Source: Hygrophila difformis (taxonomy: Eukaryota; Streptophyta; Magnoliopsida; Lamiales; Acanthaceae). Taken from it: a DNA stretch of 64,000 nucleotides. The DNA lies in the NCBI GenBank assembly GCA_030278955.1, contig JAOANR010000013.1:40460191-40524190 (forward strand), in the 5' to 3' direction. Numbering within the stretch: the first letter of the stretch is position 1; the number at the start of each line of letters is the position of its first letter. This document shows positions 23,563-40,160 of the stretch, in pieces. The position numbers were made by a program, and so were the translations under genes. The notes under the pieces were generated by a model, which did not search any database, had not been told where the DNA came from, and was given only the letters and a program-made list of their open reading frames with translations.

Positions 23563-24121
23563 GTTAGCATTTGATTGTTTAATTATGAAATAAAAGCATT
23601 GATTTGTTTTATGTCTAGGTCATATTAGTTGTGTTTCCTTGTCTTTGATTAGTGGTTTCTACCTTATTTTTAAATATTTTGTGTTTCCTTGAGTACTCAG
23701 TTTTGAAGTTGCTTTGGATGGGTGTCTTATTTGGTGTGTTGCTAATGCGGTATTCACCATAAAATGATGAATAGCTATTAGGATCACGCTGGGGCCTGTT
23801 TTTATACTTGATTGATATTGTAATGGTCGGTGGATTTTTCTTTTGTTCCCCTTCTTTGTAGTTCCATGTTTTATGTTATCTATGGCAATGGTTTACTTCA
23901 CTTTTGTTGTTGTTTCAACTTGCTTACTTGTTGGATTTTTGTTTAATAGAAAAGGAAAAACCATTCCACTCTTCTTTTTTGAGAAATTAGTACAGAGAAA
24001 CTTATTGTTTCCTGAATCCTGATATCAATGGCTTGACATGGCTGGCTTAATCCATTGCTTTGATGTGTTATTGATAACTGGCTGCTATTTTGAACCCTCA
24101 TATTTACCTCCTATGTATCAG

Positions 24122-25155
24122 GCATACAAAAGATGTGGTAAAAGGTATAAAGAAACGTCTTGGTAGCAAAAATCCCAAAGTACGGCTTCTTGCCCTGACG
24201 GTGAGTTTCAAATTCAATTTCTTCTCTAAAACACTCTATGCATCATGTCATATTGCGTTCTGGGTTCAATGAGAAACTCATTTTAGTCACTTGGTTTATT
24301 AATGACTGGTGTGAGTTGTGTGAATTGGTCTGAACTATCTTGTGTTCTGCCTTGTCTTAGGATAACTTAGGGAGTTAGGGTGCTATTGAATACTTTTTAA
24401 CAACAAAGATAGCATGAAATCTCTGGGATAATGCATCTGGGAATGTTCCTATTCTTATTGTAAGTAATATGCTCATTGGTAGAATATCCTTTAGAACCCA
24501 TTTCTTGTAGGTGTTGCACATCCTTGCACTAGAAGGAATTTTGGTTAATGTAATGGATCTAATGAAAATAATCTCGTTCCAACTTCTAGCTATTAGAGAC
24601 TGTTATGACGAATTGTGCTGATATTGCGCATATGCAAGTTGCTGATAAGGATTTACCTCACGAGATGGTAAAAATTTAGAAAAAGAAGGTAATCTTATTT
24701 GTAGGTCATTGCTAGTACTTGTTTTGATTGTTTGAACTATGCCACCTTTTTAATACCCAAAAATTGTTCCTGCAGCCAGATTTGGGTGTGAAAGAGAAGA
24801 TATTAACTCTAATAGATACTTGGCAAGAAGCTTTTGGAGGACCAAGGGCCACATATCCCCAGTTCTATGTAGCCTACCAGGATTTACTGGTATGCCTTGC
24901 TGAATGGTTTCCCCTTGTGACTTTAATTTTCATGGTTTATGTTCTTGCAGCAAAGCTTATTCCTTCATGTTTGTGCAATATGCTTGTTTATCAGCATCTT
25001 GGAGCTGTTTTCCCTCGGAGATCTCAAAATTCAGCTCCTGTTTTCACTCCAGCACAATCCCAACCTCTGTCATCTTATCCCCAAAATAACCATAATCCCG
25101 AATCGATGCCGGGGGCAACTGGATCTTCTGCCGAAGCTGAATTTCCAACATTGAG
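24122..25155 (+). pseudogene. TOM1-like (TOL) VHS-domain gene fragment with a nonsense codon
   Basis: Four exons align with plant TOM1-like proteins: 24122-24200 (TKDVVKGIKKRLGSKNPKV), 24590-24688 (LLETVMTNCADIAHMQVA), 24776-24889 ([18 protein letters not shown]) and 24995-25155 ([15 protein letters not shown], then EAEFPTL). Splice borders and phases are consistent. TOL proteins are ESCRT-0-like ubiquitin adaptors with VHS and GAT domains. Here a TAG at 24677-24679 replaces the expected Val after EMVKI, the N-terminal half of VHS is missing and no GAT exon follows. The next exon-like sequence belongs to a different gene, so this is a captured or relic fragment. Confidence 0.85.
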
Positions 25156-25670
25156 GTGGGTATTATCTTGGATTGAACACTTTCTTGTTTCTTTCTTTTT
25201 TGGATTGTAAAACTTGCAATCACCATTCTCATTATGTTGGACATGACGAGGTTTATTCTAAAGGGAAATGAACTCTGTTGGATCCCTTCTGCTCTTTACT
25301 GTTTGACATTGTATAAATAGGTTGATATAATGCTGATAGAGAAGTAAATGGATTTCTTTAGAGTTCATTTTCCTCCAAGTAGGGAAGCCTCTATTATAAA
25401 ACCAACAATGAAGGTGTGTTATGTATTAAGTTGTATAACTACCGGGCCAAGGTTCTGTTGTCCACAAAATTTCTCTTGATAGCTTGTGTATGCCTGTTTT
25501 TTAATACCCTGCCTTTATGTTATGAGTTTTTTAAGGTGTTAGCTTTGAACTTGTTACATGATGCCCATCTTATCCATGAAAAAAAAACTAGCTGTAAACT
25601 GTAAAGGCATGGGATCCTGTTTTTTGTGATGTTGAGGTTGTACTTATTATCTTTGCTTTTGTTGTTTCAG

Positions 25671-25796
25671 TTGGATACTATTGAAAGGGGTACTTTTGCT
25701 CTAAACTTCTTGTTTGGAAAAGTAATTCCTCTTCGACTTGGCTATGTGGGTGTTGTAAACCGTAGTCGAGAGGCAATGCTCCGTTGCGGGAAATGA
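25671..25796 (+). pseudogene. Dynamin-related protein (DRP3-like) exon fragment
   Basis: After a TTTCAG acceptor-like signal, 41 codons read LDTIERGTFALNFLFG and IPLRLGYVGVVNRS, then stop. The second motif is the conserved segment in the GTPase domain of plant dynamin-related proteins that act in organelle fission. Splicing from the TOM1-like exon at 25155 would read this piece out of frame, so no functional fusion is encoded. Confidence 0.8.
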
Positions 25797-26411
25797 CAAT
25801 TTAATATTCAAATAATTTATTTAATTGTTTGCTGAACTTTTACCATGTACATTATAGACTATATATTGAACACATTTGCCTTTTTGCCAAGTCCCACTTA
25901 TTATAGACTATATATTGAACACATTTGCCTTTTCGCCCCCGCTTTGTAGAATTGAACTCTTCCATTCCACCCGGTCACCTTGGTCAAATTGATATTTTAA
26001 GGTAACTCATTTGTTTTTATAGTCTGTGTTTTTTCCCCCGAAGCTTCTATTTCTTATCTTTCTGCACATATGTGGGTAATGGATGCAATAATGGCTGAAT
26101 TTTTAATGCTTTAGTTTCTATTTCCTCAAGTATACATATTCCATATCATAGCCCGTCGACTTTGTATCTATTTAGATCTTGATCAAAGATACAGTTGCCT
26201 GGAATTTATTTCTTTTGATTTGGTTTGACTTTTGTTTAGGCATTTCATGTTCAAATAAATCTAGCTACACTTAAAATGAAAGAAAATTGTAATGACAATC
26301 TAGGAGGTGATTACAAGTTGAATCTTAGAACCAAATTTTACAATTGAATTTATCTTAATTTTGCTTTGATTTCAATTTTCAGTTTTCCATAATATTTTTT
26401 TCTCATTGAAT

Positions 26412-26447
26412 GCGCGCAACGTAGTGCGCGCCACCGACGAGTCCTGG
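26412..26447 (+). other. Helitron-like 3' terminus
   Basis: Hairpin GCGCGCA-ACGTAG-TGCGCGC, 12-base spacer, CTGG end and a following T, in an otherwise AT-rich context. This matches the CTRR rule and hairpin spacing of Helitron 3' ends and A/T target insertion. Confidence 0.75.
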
Positions 26448-26786
26448 TATATATATTTTGTATATATAAATTTCTAATATGGGATCTTTATCTTACCCAA
26501 TATTAGGTAGGTCTAAAGTCTTCCTAAATCCAAAGAGGGCAGTCTTGAATATTGTCACGCCCATCCTATTGATCCCATTATTATTATTATTATTATTTTT
26601 AATTTTTTATTTTTAAAGTGTATTGGAATTGTAGGAAGCATAGGATTAGGTCCAATGGACACAAGTGCAGTGTGAGCAGACCATACCAAAGTACCAAACC
26701 AGAACAAGGACAAAAAAACATTGTAGTAATAAGCCAGGGTGTCTGTCCTAATTGTATCCACCCCTTTTTTCACCCCTTCTTTGTTA

Positions 26787-27056
26787 CTCTCCGTCCCAGC
26801 CATCTTGTTTTATTTAATTTTTTTGTATTGTTTATTATTTAATTTTAACTCAATTTTAGTATGAGTAATTTGAAAAAAATATTCAAGTTGTGTCTTATTA
26901 GAATCGTATTATCATATAATTTTAAAATATATATTTTACATATTTTTCTGTCATACATATTATCGTATGTTTTTTTGTTGTACATATAATTAGATTGAAA
27001 AAGTGTATTGATTTGTATGCATAAATCAAATGAAACAAGTTAAATGAAACGGAAGG
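26787..27056. mobile_element. Possible degenerate Stowaway-like MITE
   Basis: Left end CTCTCCGTCCCAGCCATC and right end GAAACGGAAGGAAGGATGG are roughly inverted and resemble the CTCCCTCCGT termini of Stowaway elements. Pairing is weak and I could not define the target duplication with confidence. Confidence 0.4.
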
Positions 27057-27073
27057 AAGGATGGCGTACATTA

Positions 27074-27488
27074 GGCCATCTCCAACCACACCCTCTACTT
27101 TTACAGGAGCTACAGTACAAATCTCTATTTTTGCAGGATAGCTACAGTAATTTCATCTCCAACCCAACCCTCTATTTTTGCAGGATTAAGGTATATTCTC
27201 TACATATTCTATTTTATATCACCTTTTAAAATTTATAAAAAAATACCAATACTCTTTTATAGAAAATATTAACAATATATTTATTTTTATTATTAATTAT
27301 AAAATACACAGAAATTTAAAAAAAAAAAAAGATGAAATGCAGGGTGATGAACAGTGTTCCGTCCAAATGGGAACACTGTAGTACCCTCCCAAATGGGAGG
27401 GTGCTTCCCCATTTTTGCAGGGTGGGTTGGAGCCCCCCCTGCATTTCCACCTGCAAATTTGCAATTTGCATGTGGGTTGGAGATGAAC
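27074..27488. mobile_element. Tourist-like MITE, TSD TTA
   Basis: Termini GGCCATCTCCAACC and, inverted, GTTCATCTCCAACC. TTA is duplicated at 27071-27073 and 27489-27491. The internal segment has repeated CTCTATTTTTGCAGGAT motifs near the left end and a GC-rich block at 27330-27445. No protein is encoded. Confidence 0.75.
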
Positions 27489-27756
27489 TTAGACCTCACA
27501 CCAAAAATACTCCATTGAATAAGCTGACTGACAAGAATTCAACTTTTCGCTGGCTCTCTCTGGGCGGGTATTCAAATTTAAATACTCCTACGAAAAAAAC
27601 ATAATAATAAAAATAATATGGAACAATTCCTTAGCCTGTCCCCACAGAACAAAGTGCACCGCAAATTAAATTCTAGTCAATTACCAGTCAAAAAAGTAGC
27701 AATGGAGTATAGCCCTCTATTTTTGAACTTTTTCCAAAGCTTTTCTTTTTCTCATT

Positions 27757-27824
27757 ACTTATTATTATTATTATTATTACATGAATGTGTGTATATATAT
27801 ATATATACGTGTGTGTGTGTATAT
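27757..27824. repeat. Microsatellites (ATT)n, (TA)n and (GT)n
   Basis: Consecutive runs of TTA/ATT, TATATATA and GTGTGTGT lie about 150 bases upstream of the DUF4228 start codon. Confidence 0.85.
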
Positions 27825-27965
27825 GGGGTGTTTCATGTCTGTGTGTTCCAGCTGTTGGTTTTCTGTAATAAATAAACACTTGGACGAAAAAAATTGAATC
27901 TTTATTATATAGCCTTTAATATATCCTTGTTTGATGATTTCAGAGTATTATTTTCTGCAGCAAAA

Positions 27966-28619
27966 ATGGGAATGACCAAGAAATTGAATCGGATAATTTC
28001 AGGCGGCGGTCCACTGCCTCGGTGCTTCCAGCTCCACCGCATATCCTGCGTGCATCTGCCGGCGGCGGATGATGAGGGGGAGGAGAGCCGTTCAATTGTC
28101 CAGCTGATAAAGTCGGACGGCGGATTGGAGATCTACGATCGGCCGGTGAAAGCCTGGGAGTTAATGGAGGAGTTTCCGAAGCACATGGTTTGCCGATCCG
28201 ACAGTTTCTACATCGGCCAGAAGACGCCGGCGCTGTCGCGCCACGACCGCCTCCAGCCGGGGCATTATTACTTCCTCCTGCCGGCGAATTTTTTCCAGTC
28301 CGCCCTGTCGCTGGCTTCCTTCATCCGGTGCCGGTCGGCGTTCGCGGTCCGGTCGGCGCCGGCGTTCGAGGTGGAGAAAACGGCGGCGGGGATGCTGAGG
28401 ATAAAGGTGACGGAGGAGATGATTCGCCGCCACCTGAAGGAGGCGGAGGCGGAGGCCGAGGAGGCGCGGAGGGTGATCCGGGTGTGCACGACGCCGCAGC
28501 TCCGGAAGGAGTACGAACAGCTGGTGGGCGGGCGGCGGCGCCGGTGGAAGCCCGCGCTGGATGCCATTTCCGAGAAGAAACACCAGAAGAAGAAAGGCAA
28601 ATCATCAAAATCAAAATGA
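27966..28619 (+). CDS. DUF4228 (PADRE) domain protein
   Basis: Intronless, 217 residues from the ATG at 27966 (MGMTKKLNR); an in-frame upstream extension to 27894 has no ATG. The DUF4228 pattern is visible: a short N-terminal basic region, VQLIKSDGGLEIYDRPVKAW near residue 44, FPKHMVCRSDSFYIGQ near residue 70, L-x-H-D-R-L-x-P-G-H-Y-Y-F-L-L-P near residue 92, then a charged helix rich in Glu and Ala and a Lys-rich C-terminus (KKHQKKKGKSSK). Plant members of this family respond to pathogens and abiotic stress; the biochemical role is not known. The gene is markedly GC-rich against AT-rich flanks, as is common for small intronless plant genes. Confidence 0.88.
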   Translation: MGMTKKLNRIISGGGPLPRCFQLHRISCVHLPAADDEGEESRSIVQLIKSDGGLEIYDRPVKAWELMEEFPKHMVCRSDSFYIGQKTPALSRHDRLQPGHYYFLLPANFFQSALSLASFIRCRSAFAVRSAPAFEVEKTAAGMLRIKVTEEMIRRHLKEAEAEAEEARRVIRVCTTPQLRKEYEQLVGGRRRRWKPALDAISEKKHQKKKGKSSKSK

Positions 28620-29328
28620 CAAATTTTTGTAAATTTAGTAGGTAGAATTGTTAATCAAAATTTCTCATACTACTATATAGTTTGATTTGATATATATATA
28701 TATATATATATAGATATACATGACACAGAAAACTGAATATAATTTTGCTTGATTTTGCTCCTGTTATCCCTTTTTGTAGCATTGGTTGTTTAGTGAGTAT
28801 TCTGATTAAAAAAAAAAAATGAATTGTACAGTGCAGTTGTAATCATGTTTGAGTTTCTCGACAGAAAGGAATTTCAGTTTAATGTTTGTTGCCACGGGGC
28901 ATTATCTTATGAATTTGAATGGACAATTTCTTGAATTTTTGGTTGGTATTTACCTTACCTCTCAATTTCGAAGAGGGCTAATGTTTTAGAAATAAGACAT
29001 TAGTGCAATTTGGTTCGAACCATATTTTGGTCCTGCTGCATTCTGATTTCTGACTAAATTTGCCTAGTTTTGAGTACACCAGAAGAGAGGATAACTCGTG
29101 TTATATTTTAAAGTTACAACATTTCTGCTGTTCAAAGTTGTCAAATCTCAAATATAATGTAATATGGTGGTAGGATTTAATTTAGGGATTCATTGATTCA
29201 AAGGGGGTTTGGGATGGAGGAGTTTAAGATAAAGGGCATAGACAAATACTAGTATGGGGGAAGAGAAGGATAATCAAATGGTACAAGTAACGTTGAGTGT
29301 GGTGGAGAATAGAGGGAAAACTAGAAGA
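28620..29328. other. Intergenic, no supported gene
   Basis: Contains a (TA)n run near 28690-28712, probably in the 3' UTR or just after the DUF4228 gene. No other structure was recognised. Confidence 0.6.
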
Positions 29329-29330
29329 TA

Positions 29331-29590
29331 CTACCTCCGTTCTCAAATAAGTGATCCATTTGCATAGTATTTACTATTTATTAAGTAACTTTGATTAATT
29401 TTTTTAACATAGTTATATAAGAAAAAACATAGTCAAGTGCGATCTTGTTAGATTCGTCTAATCACATAGTTTTATAATATCAAATTTTTATAATTTTTAT
29501 TTACGTACAATTTGAGTTATTAACCTTTAAAAATGTGTCTTGGACGACGTGAAATGCATGAATGATGCATTTAAAAGAGAATAGGGGAAG
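29331..29590. mobile_element. Stowaway-like MITE, 260 bp, TA target
   Basis: Left end CTACCTCCGTTCTCAAAT, right end AGAGAATAGGGGAAG, flanked by TA at 29329-29330 and 29591-29592. It is inverted relative to the copies at 12282 and 22213. Confidence 0.9.
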
Positions 29591-29592
29591 TA

Positions 29593-31563
29593 ATAATTTA
29601 TTGGAGCTTTGAAGGTAATGAAGAGAGTGAGTGAGTGAGATTGAGCAGGACAAGTAATTTGAATTTGATTGGGGTGGATTTTTGAGGAGGTGGGTCTATT
29701 TTTGAAATCTTTTCTCTAGATAAAATTGAATCTAATAAACATTTGAGGATAAGGTTTTGGAATGTTTGAGTTAAGAATTTTCTATTGGTTTCAATTCAAA
29801 TTTTGCATTCATAAAATATGGACTTGATTAGTATAGTATCGCTGGACAAATTAAAGAAAATGGAAAAGCACAAATGTACTAAGACAGCGTTTCTAAGAGA
29901 ACCTATCATGCATCAATTTTAAAAACCACCCGGTTTGTGGTGACTGTAATTAATATTAATAATACTATATATGAATGAAGCTTTAATTGAAATTAAAACG
30001 TTCAAAATAAGTGCTTTTAATTTGTGCCATTATTGTGTACATAATATTCAATATAAGAGGTTCAAGTTCAACCATCAACAACTCATTTCTGTTGAATCCA
30101 ATATAGCATCTTTTTACCTAATTTTGTTTCTTTGACTGGTTTTGTCAACCAAATACTAGTAATGTTAATGAATGTGTTTCATATCCATAGCTTCATTTTA
30201 GAAGCAAAGCCATTACTGTGAATCCACCTTCATCGTTACATATATAGTAGTAAAATAACTACAGTAATAATTACTACAATTACTAGGAGTGATACAGTAA
30301 TAATACAGCAGTGGTTCTCCTTTCACCTCTTTATTTTGGAGTATAGCTCCCTTCCTCCCACTAATAAAAAGAAAATGAAGAAAGAAATTATTTGCACAAA
30401 AATTACCGTCTACCGACAATGTAGTAGGTAGGTTAAGAAGAATGGTAAAGTATTAACTCCCAAGAATGGCAGTGGTAAAAGGGCACATCCATCACTTAAG
30501 AGGGTAAAAGAATTTCCTAGTAGATGATGAAAATTGAAATAGTCCCCCATCCCATGACATTTATACGAAGCTTTATACCTCCCCACCCCACCCCCACCAC
30601 ATGGAATAAGGCAAAAAAGGGACAAAGGCCCGTGCCCACCGGCACTTTAATGTTAATGTACTACTAGTGGTAGTTTGGCTGAGAGGTCATGGATCATCAT
30701 GATAGGGTCCAACAGATCTCTTAAACATAACATTAACATATACTCTGTGCACAGCACCATGTGTGGGTAGAAATCCCACACGTGCTTCCTCATCATCAGT
30801 CATCTCAACTTTGTACACATAGTACTAGTACTAGATAATAGCAGCAGCAAGTAGAGGTAGCCTCCTGTGGGCAGTGGGCGTGTGTGTGGTGTGTGTGTGA
30901 CCTAATCTCATTATCTCAGCTGGGATAAATAACAAACAAAGTGTACAACAAAAGAGCAGTCAAGTCAAACACCCTGGCCTGTTTCTGGATCTACTCATTC
31001 TAAACCATATATATATCCTCACTCTTTTCTTCTTCACGTGCTCCCCCCCAAGCCCCTCTTACCATTTTACCACCCATCACCTTTTCTTTTTTCTTGCAAA
31101 TTACTATTGCTAAATTTAGACTTGCTTACCAAATACTACTACTCCAATATATAAATAAATACAGTAAATATATAAACATGAAAATAGAATAGTACTACTA
31201 AGACTAGTCTGGTCTTGCACAGTTGCACTTGCCCTTGTTGCCCATCAGGCACCAACTGGCAACTATTTCCCACAATTCACCGGTCAACCGCTGCCTCGAA
31301 ACTTGATTTGGTCAATTGCTTTCATACCAAACCAAACCAACCCAACCCAACTTCATTCTTCTGACACATACAATTCAATAATTTGTACACATACATCCCT
31401 TTGGAACATGCAATATGATGGAATTTTCGTTTCGTTTTACCACTCTCGACTCGGTAACAAATTAAAGTATACACAACCCCATTCTCAATTAAGGAAAATA
31501 GTGAGGAAGATGGAAACATGATACGTTAAAACAAGAGAATGATCAATTCTATTGATCCATTGA
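29593..31563. other. Intergenic, no supported gene
   Basis: AT-rich with short simple repeats, for example GT-rich sequence near 30885. I see no ORF with family similarity. The right end is the MCM2 3' flank. Confidence 0.6.
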
Positions 31564-36646
<5,083 letters not shown>

Positions 36647-36737
36647 GATCACTCACAGTTAACTTCAAATTGACGCTCGATGCGGTTGACAGATTGTGCG
36701 GAGGAAGAGAGAATCAGATTAGGGCACAACCAGTAAT

Positions 36738-36794
36738 CCCCTTCTTCCCGCTACAAAACTGCGTTGTTTTGGCGGGAAGAATTCCCGCCAAAAG
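36738..36794 (-). promoter_or_regulatory. Palindromic pair of E2F sites upstream of MCM2
   Basis: TTTTGGCGGGAA (36767-36778) and its inverted copy TTCCCGCCAAAA (36782-36793) are separated by 3 bases. A further TTCCCGC half-site lies at 36745. They are 98 to 147 bases upstream of the start codon. E2F/DP factors bind TTTSGCGS-type sites and drive MCM genes at the G1/S transition in plants; use here is inferred from sequence. Confidence 0.85.
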
Positions 36795-37248
36795 ATATCC
36801 AATTGGGCTAGGCCCATTATACAAGTTAAGTTTTGGGTCAATATTTTCTGGTGGGCTGTGATTGTGAAGCCCCAAATTTTCAGAAAATTATAGTCCACCC
36901 CCCTTACATTATTTTTACATTTTAAAAATACCCCCAAAAAATTTAAAGTAAACCCCCCTCTACCAGTTTTGACCAAGAAAACACCCTCCTAAATTTCTCA
37001 ATACTTAATACTTCTACAATTAACTTATCATTAAATATAAACAAGAATACACTTATTACCACACCAAGACTCAATATATTACCATTCAAACCTTATTCCT
37101 TACCACACTAGGGCACCAAAAATTAGTATTACCAAAAAATACTATCCTCTTACCACACTACAACACTTTCCACTTAAAGACCGAGACTTACCCAACGAAA
37201 AAGAAAAGAGAAGAGACCGAAGGAGGAGAAGAAGAGAATAAATGAAGA

Positions 37249-38286
37249 TTGAACGAGACTTACCAAGCACGAAGAGAAGAAGAGAACAATGGAACTCACT
37301 CGAATGATTCCAAATTGTTGGAGAATGAGAAGATTCCACCGGAGAGGAAGAGACCGAAGAAGAGGACCAAAGTGGAGGAGGAACCCACCGAAGGTCGGTC
37401 TCTCACAGTTCTTTTTTCTTTTTTGTTGTTTTGCAATATGTTGTTGTACAATGTGTGGGTTTGTGAATTTGATAGGGAAATTGTGTGGGTTTAATTTGTG
37501 TTGATAGGTTTGATAATGTGGGGAATGATTTGTATGTTGAAATGGATTAATTTATGGGAGTAATTGTTTGATTTTGTAGTGGTTGGTGAATTTGATAGTT
37601 AATTGTGTTGTTTTGATTTGTGTTGGCATGTTTGATAATGCGGTTCTTGTTGTGTATATTGGAATGGGTGAATGTATAGGAATAATTGTTGATGAAATAT
37701 TGGTTATTTGATTGTGCAACAAATGTGTTCGATTAAATGCCCGAATGGATATGTATTGTATTGTAAATGATTGGCATTGCCCGATGTGAATGTGGCTTCG
37801 TTGATTTGTCAATTGAATGTGTATGTTGCATCAAAGTTGATGTTGATATTTGTTTATGTTAACAAAGTTTATGATATTGATGTTGATTTTGTTGTTTAAT
37901 GTATAGGGGTGGGTAAGGAAAAGAAATTTCAAGCTCCTAGGTGTTCTTCAAAGTACCTTAGAGATGTGGTGGATGAGATAGATGTGAGGTGGACGGTGGA
38001 GCAAAAAGAAGCAATTCAAGCCACCGGCTTTGGACACTTTACAAAAATGAGCAATGAGAGTACATTTCTCCCACGAATTGACGCACTTATAAAAGTATTC
38101 GATCCGGCAACAAAGACATTCAACATAGGCGAAGACATTAAAATTGAGTTTCAAGGGTACGAGTTCTCAACTGTGCTTGGGGTTCGGCATGTAGGGCAAT
38201 ATGTAGAGAAAAGGTTAGTTCATGAGCCCTTGAAATGGACAAAACCATTGGGAAGGACCGTCCCACGACCGTCCGAAACTCTTTGA
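37249..38286 (+). pseudogene. Two-exon gene fragment in the MULE-like element
   Basis: Exon 1 (to 37393) ends GAAG before GTCGGT and encodes a basic stretch ERKRPKKRTKVEEE that could be a nuclear signal. Exon 2 (37907-38286) starts after a TATAG acceptor and encodes FQAPRCSSKYLRDVVDEID, TGFGHFTKM and IGEDIKIEFQGYEFSTVLG, then enters the GACCGTCCC repeat and stops. The frame joins cleanly (E-G-V-G-K). The fold resembles the N-terminal domain of plant transposon-associated proteins of the DUF1985/Ulp1 type, but I am not sure. There is no in-frame ATG in exon 1. Confidence 0.45.
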
Positions 38287-38420
38287 AATGGACAAAAACA
38301 TTGGGACGGTCACCCAGGACCATCCTACGACCGTCCCGTGACCGTCCGGAACTCTCTGAAATGGACAAAATATTTGAAAGGTTCACCAGGACCGTCCCAA
38401 GACCGTCCCATGACCGTCCC
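38230..38420. repeat. Tandem repeat rich in GACCGTCCC
   Basis: Three imperfect copies, roughly 55-75 bases each, of a block containing TGAAATGGACAAAA followed by several CGACCGTCC motifs. The 9-mer GACCGTCCC, or its complement, occurs many times. It lies at the end of the captured exon. Confidence 0.75.
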
Positions 38421-38959
38421 ATTGGTTACCACACTTTGAAGTTTTCAGTTACCACGATCCTATTACTCGATTACCATAATATGAAATAATTGGTTACCAT
38501 TTCTTTAAATTATTGGATACCAAACTTAAAGTAAGTTGGTTACCACAAATTTTATTACTCAATCCATATAAAATGTTAATTTATTTCAATTACCATAATT
38601 TATTATTATAATGTTATTTCAATCAAAAAATATTGGTTACCACACTTCTCAATGGAATTTTACCACAATCCGCCTCTTTGTTAACACGTTCCTAAAAGTG
38701 ATTTTACCCCACAATACTATTGAAGGTTACCATGTTTGTACTTGGTCGGTTACCATATTTTTTTTTAAATTCCAATCCCCATAATTTAATATTTTAATAT
38801 TGTTTGAATCCAAAAAATATTAGTTACCACACTTTTCAATGGAATTTTACCACAATCCGCCTCTCTTAGTGACCACGTTCATAAATGTGATTTTACCACA
38901 CTATACTGTTGAAGGTTACCACAATCTTACTCGCTAGTTTACCACGCTCCTAAATAAAA

Positions 38960-39260
38960 TTTTACTATATTCCTCACTCGTCATGCTACCACGTTTTCTT
39001 TCCCCAAAATCCCTAAAATTCAATGTTCTTATTTAAAAAAAAAAAATTGGTTACCAAACTTCATAACCTACTTACCACACTTTCAAAATATTTTACCACA
39101 CTTGTAAGAGGAAACTTTACCATATTCCTCATTCTTCATGTTACCAAGTTTTTTTCCCCCCAAAAAAATCCCCAAAATTCAATGCTCTCATTTTAAAAAA
39201 ATTTGAGTTACCACACTACATAACTTATTTACCAGACTTTCAAAATATTTTACCACGTAT
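38960..39260 (-). repeat. Inverted partner of the 155-bp array
   Basis: About two units in the opposite orientation to 40161-41230 (CTTCATAACCTACTTACCACACTTTCAAAATATTTTACCACA and related). Both unit types of the main array are present here. The two arrays could pair with each other. Confidence 0.75.
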
Positions 39261-40160
39261 ATATATAAACATTTACCATGTTGTTTGGACGGTCTCAAAC
39301 CCTAGTTGACCGCCCAATAACCCTAGTTGACCGTCCCAACATCCGTGACCACAAATCATTCTATTATATTACCACGGTATTACGTATTTGTTGACCACAC
39401 CTCTTGTAATTGCATTACCACAATCACATTGATTGGATTACCACGCACCATTTTATCGTGATTATGCGTACAACGGGCATCGTATTACCTTTTTCTATTG
39501 GCACCAAGGTTGGAGACTCAATCATTACAATATTTCTCATCGGCGCATGTTAATAGAATTGAGAAACACGATATACTCCGTCATTACATCATATTGCATC
39601 ATTTTCATCAATTGAATATCTTTGAGTGGTAATTCATTGGGTTGCATACATTCGTTAATACGGAAACTCAATTGTTAATTGCATTGTATGACATTAAACG
39701 ATCATACGCCACATGGTAGATATGATTCGATGCCACCCATGTATTTCTCTTATAATTTTCAATGATATAGCATTACTATGTTTATGTTATGGTTACCGTT
39801 CGGTTATATGTAGACATGAGTATCCACTAAATACAATGTATGACATCGTCGATTTGACATATTCCTTGGAAAATATAAGTATACACAATTACATGTATTG
39901 ATTGTGCACCCAGAACTTACGAATACGATTATATCATTATATTACCACGCTGCTTTTATTGGCATTACCATATACACCATAAATTTGTACCATAAACCCA
40001 CCACATGTTACCACATTTGTCTAGTAATTGTTACCACCGTCATATTACTATATTTACACATGAATTGGAAGATTATCACACTCATATATTCACAATTACC
40101 ACAATTTGTTACCACAATTCACACGGAGTACCAATTGGTTAACCCAATTTTTTTTTAAAA

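Larger units (their letters stand above)
22480..26447 (+). mobile_element. Helitron-like element carrying shuffled gene fragments (5' end not defined)
   Basis: The right end has the Helitron 3' signature: a 7-bp hairpin GCGCGCA/TGCGCGC with loop ACGTAG (26412-26431), 12 bases, then CTGG at 26444-26447 followed by T. Inside are exon pieces in one orientation from at least two unrelated genes (TOM1-like at 24122-25155, dynamin-related at 25671-25796) plus an unrecognised exon-like piece at 23501-23562. Multi-gene chimeras of this type are typical of plant Helitrons. I could not find the 5' TC terminus or any Rep/helicase, so the boundary is a guess. Confidence 0.6.

Noticed and set aside
28161..28614. 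Overlapping ORFs of 97-151 codons on both strands of the DUF4228 gene
   Set aside because: Shadows of a GC-rich coding region. Only the 27966-28619 frame has family motifs.
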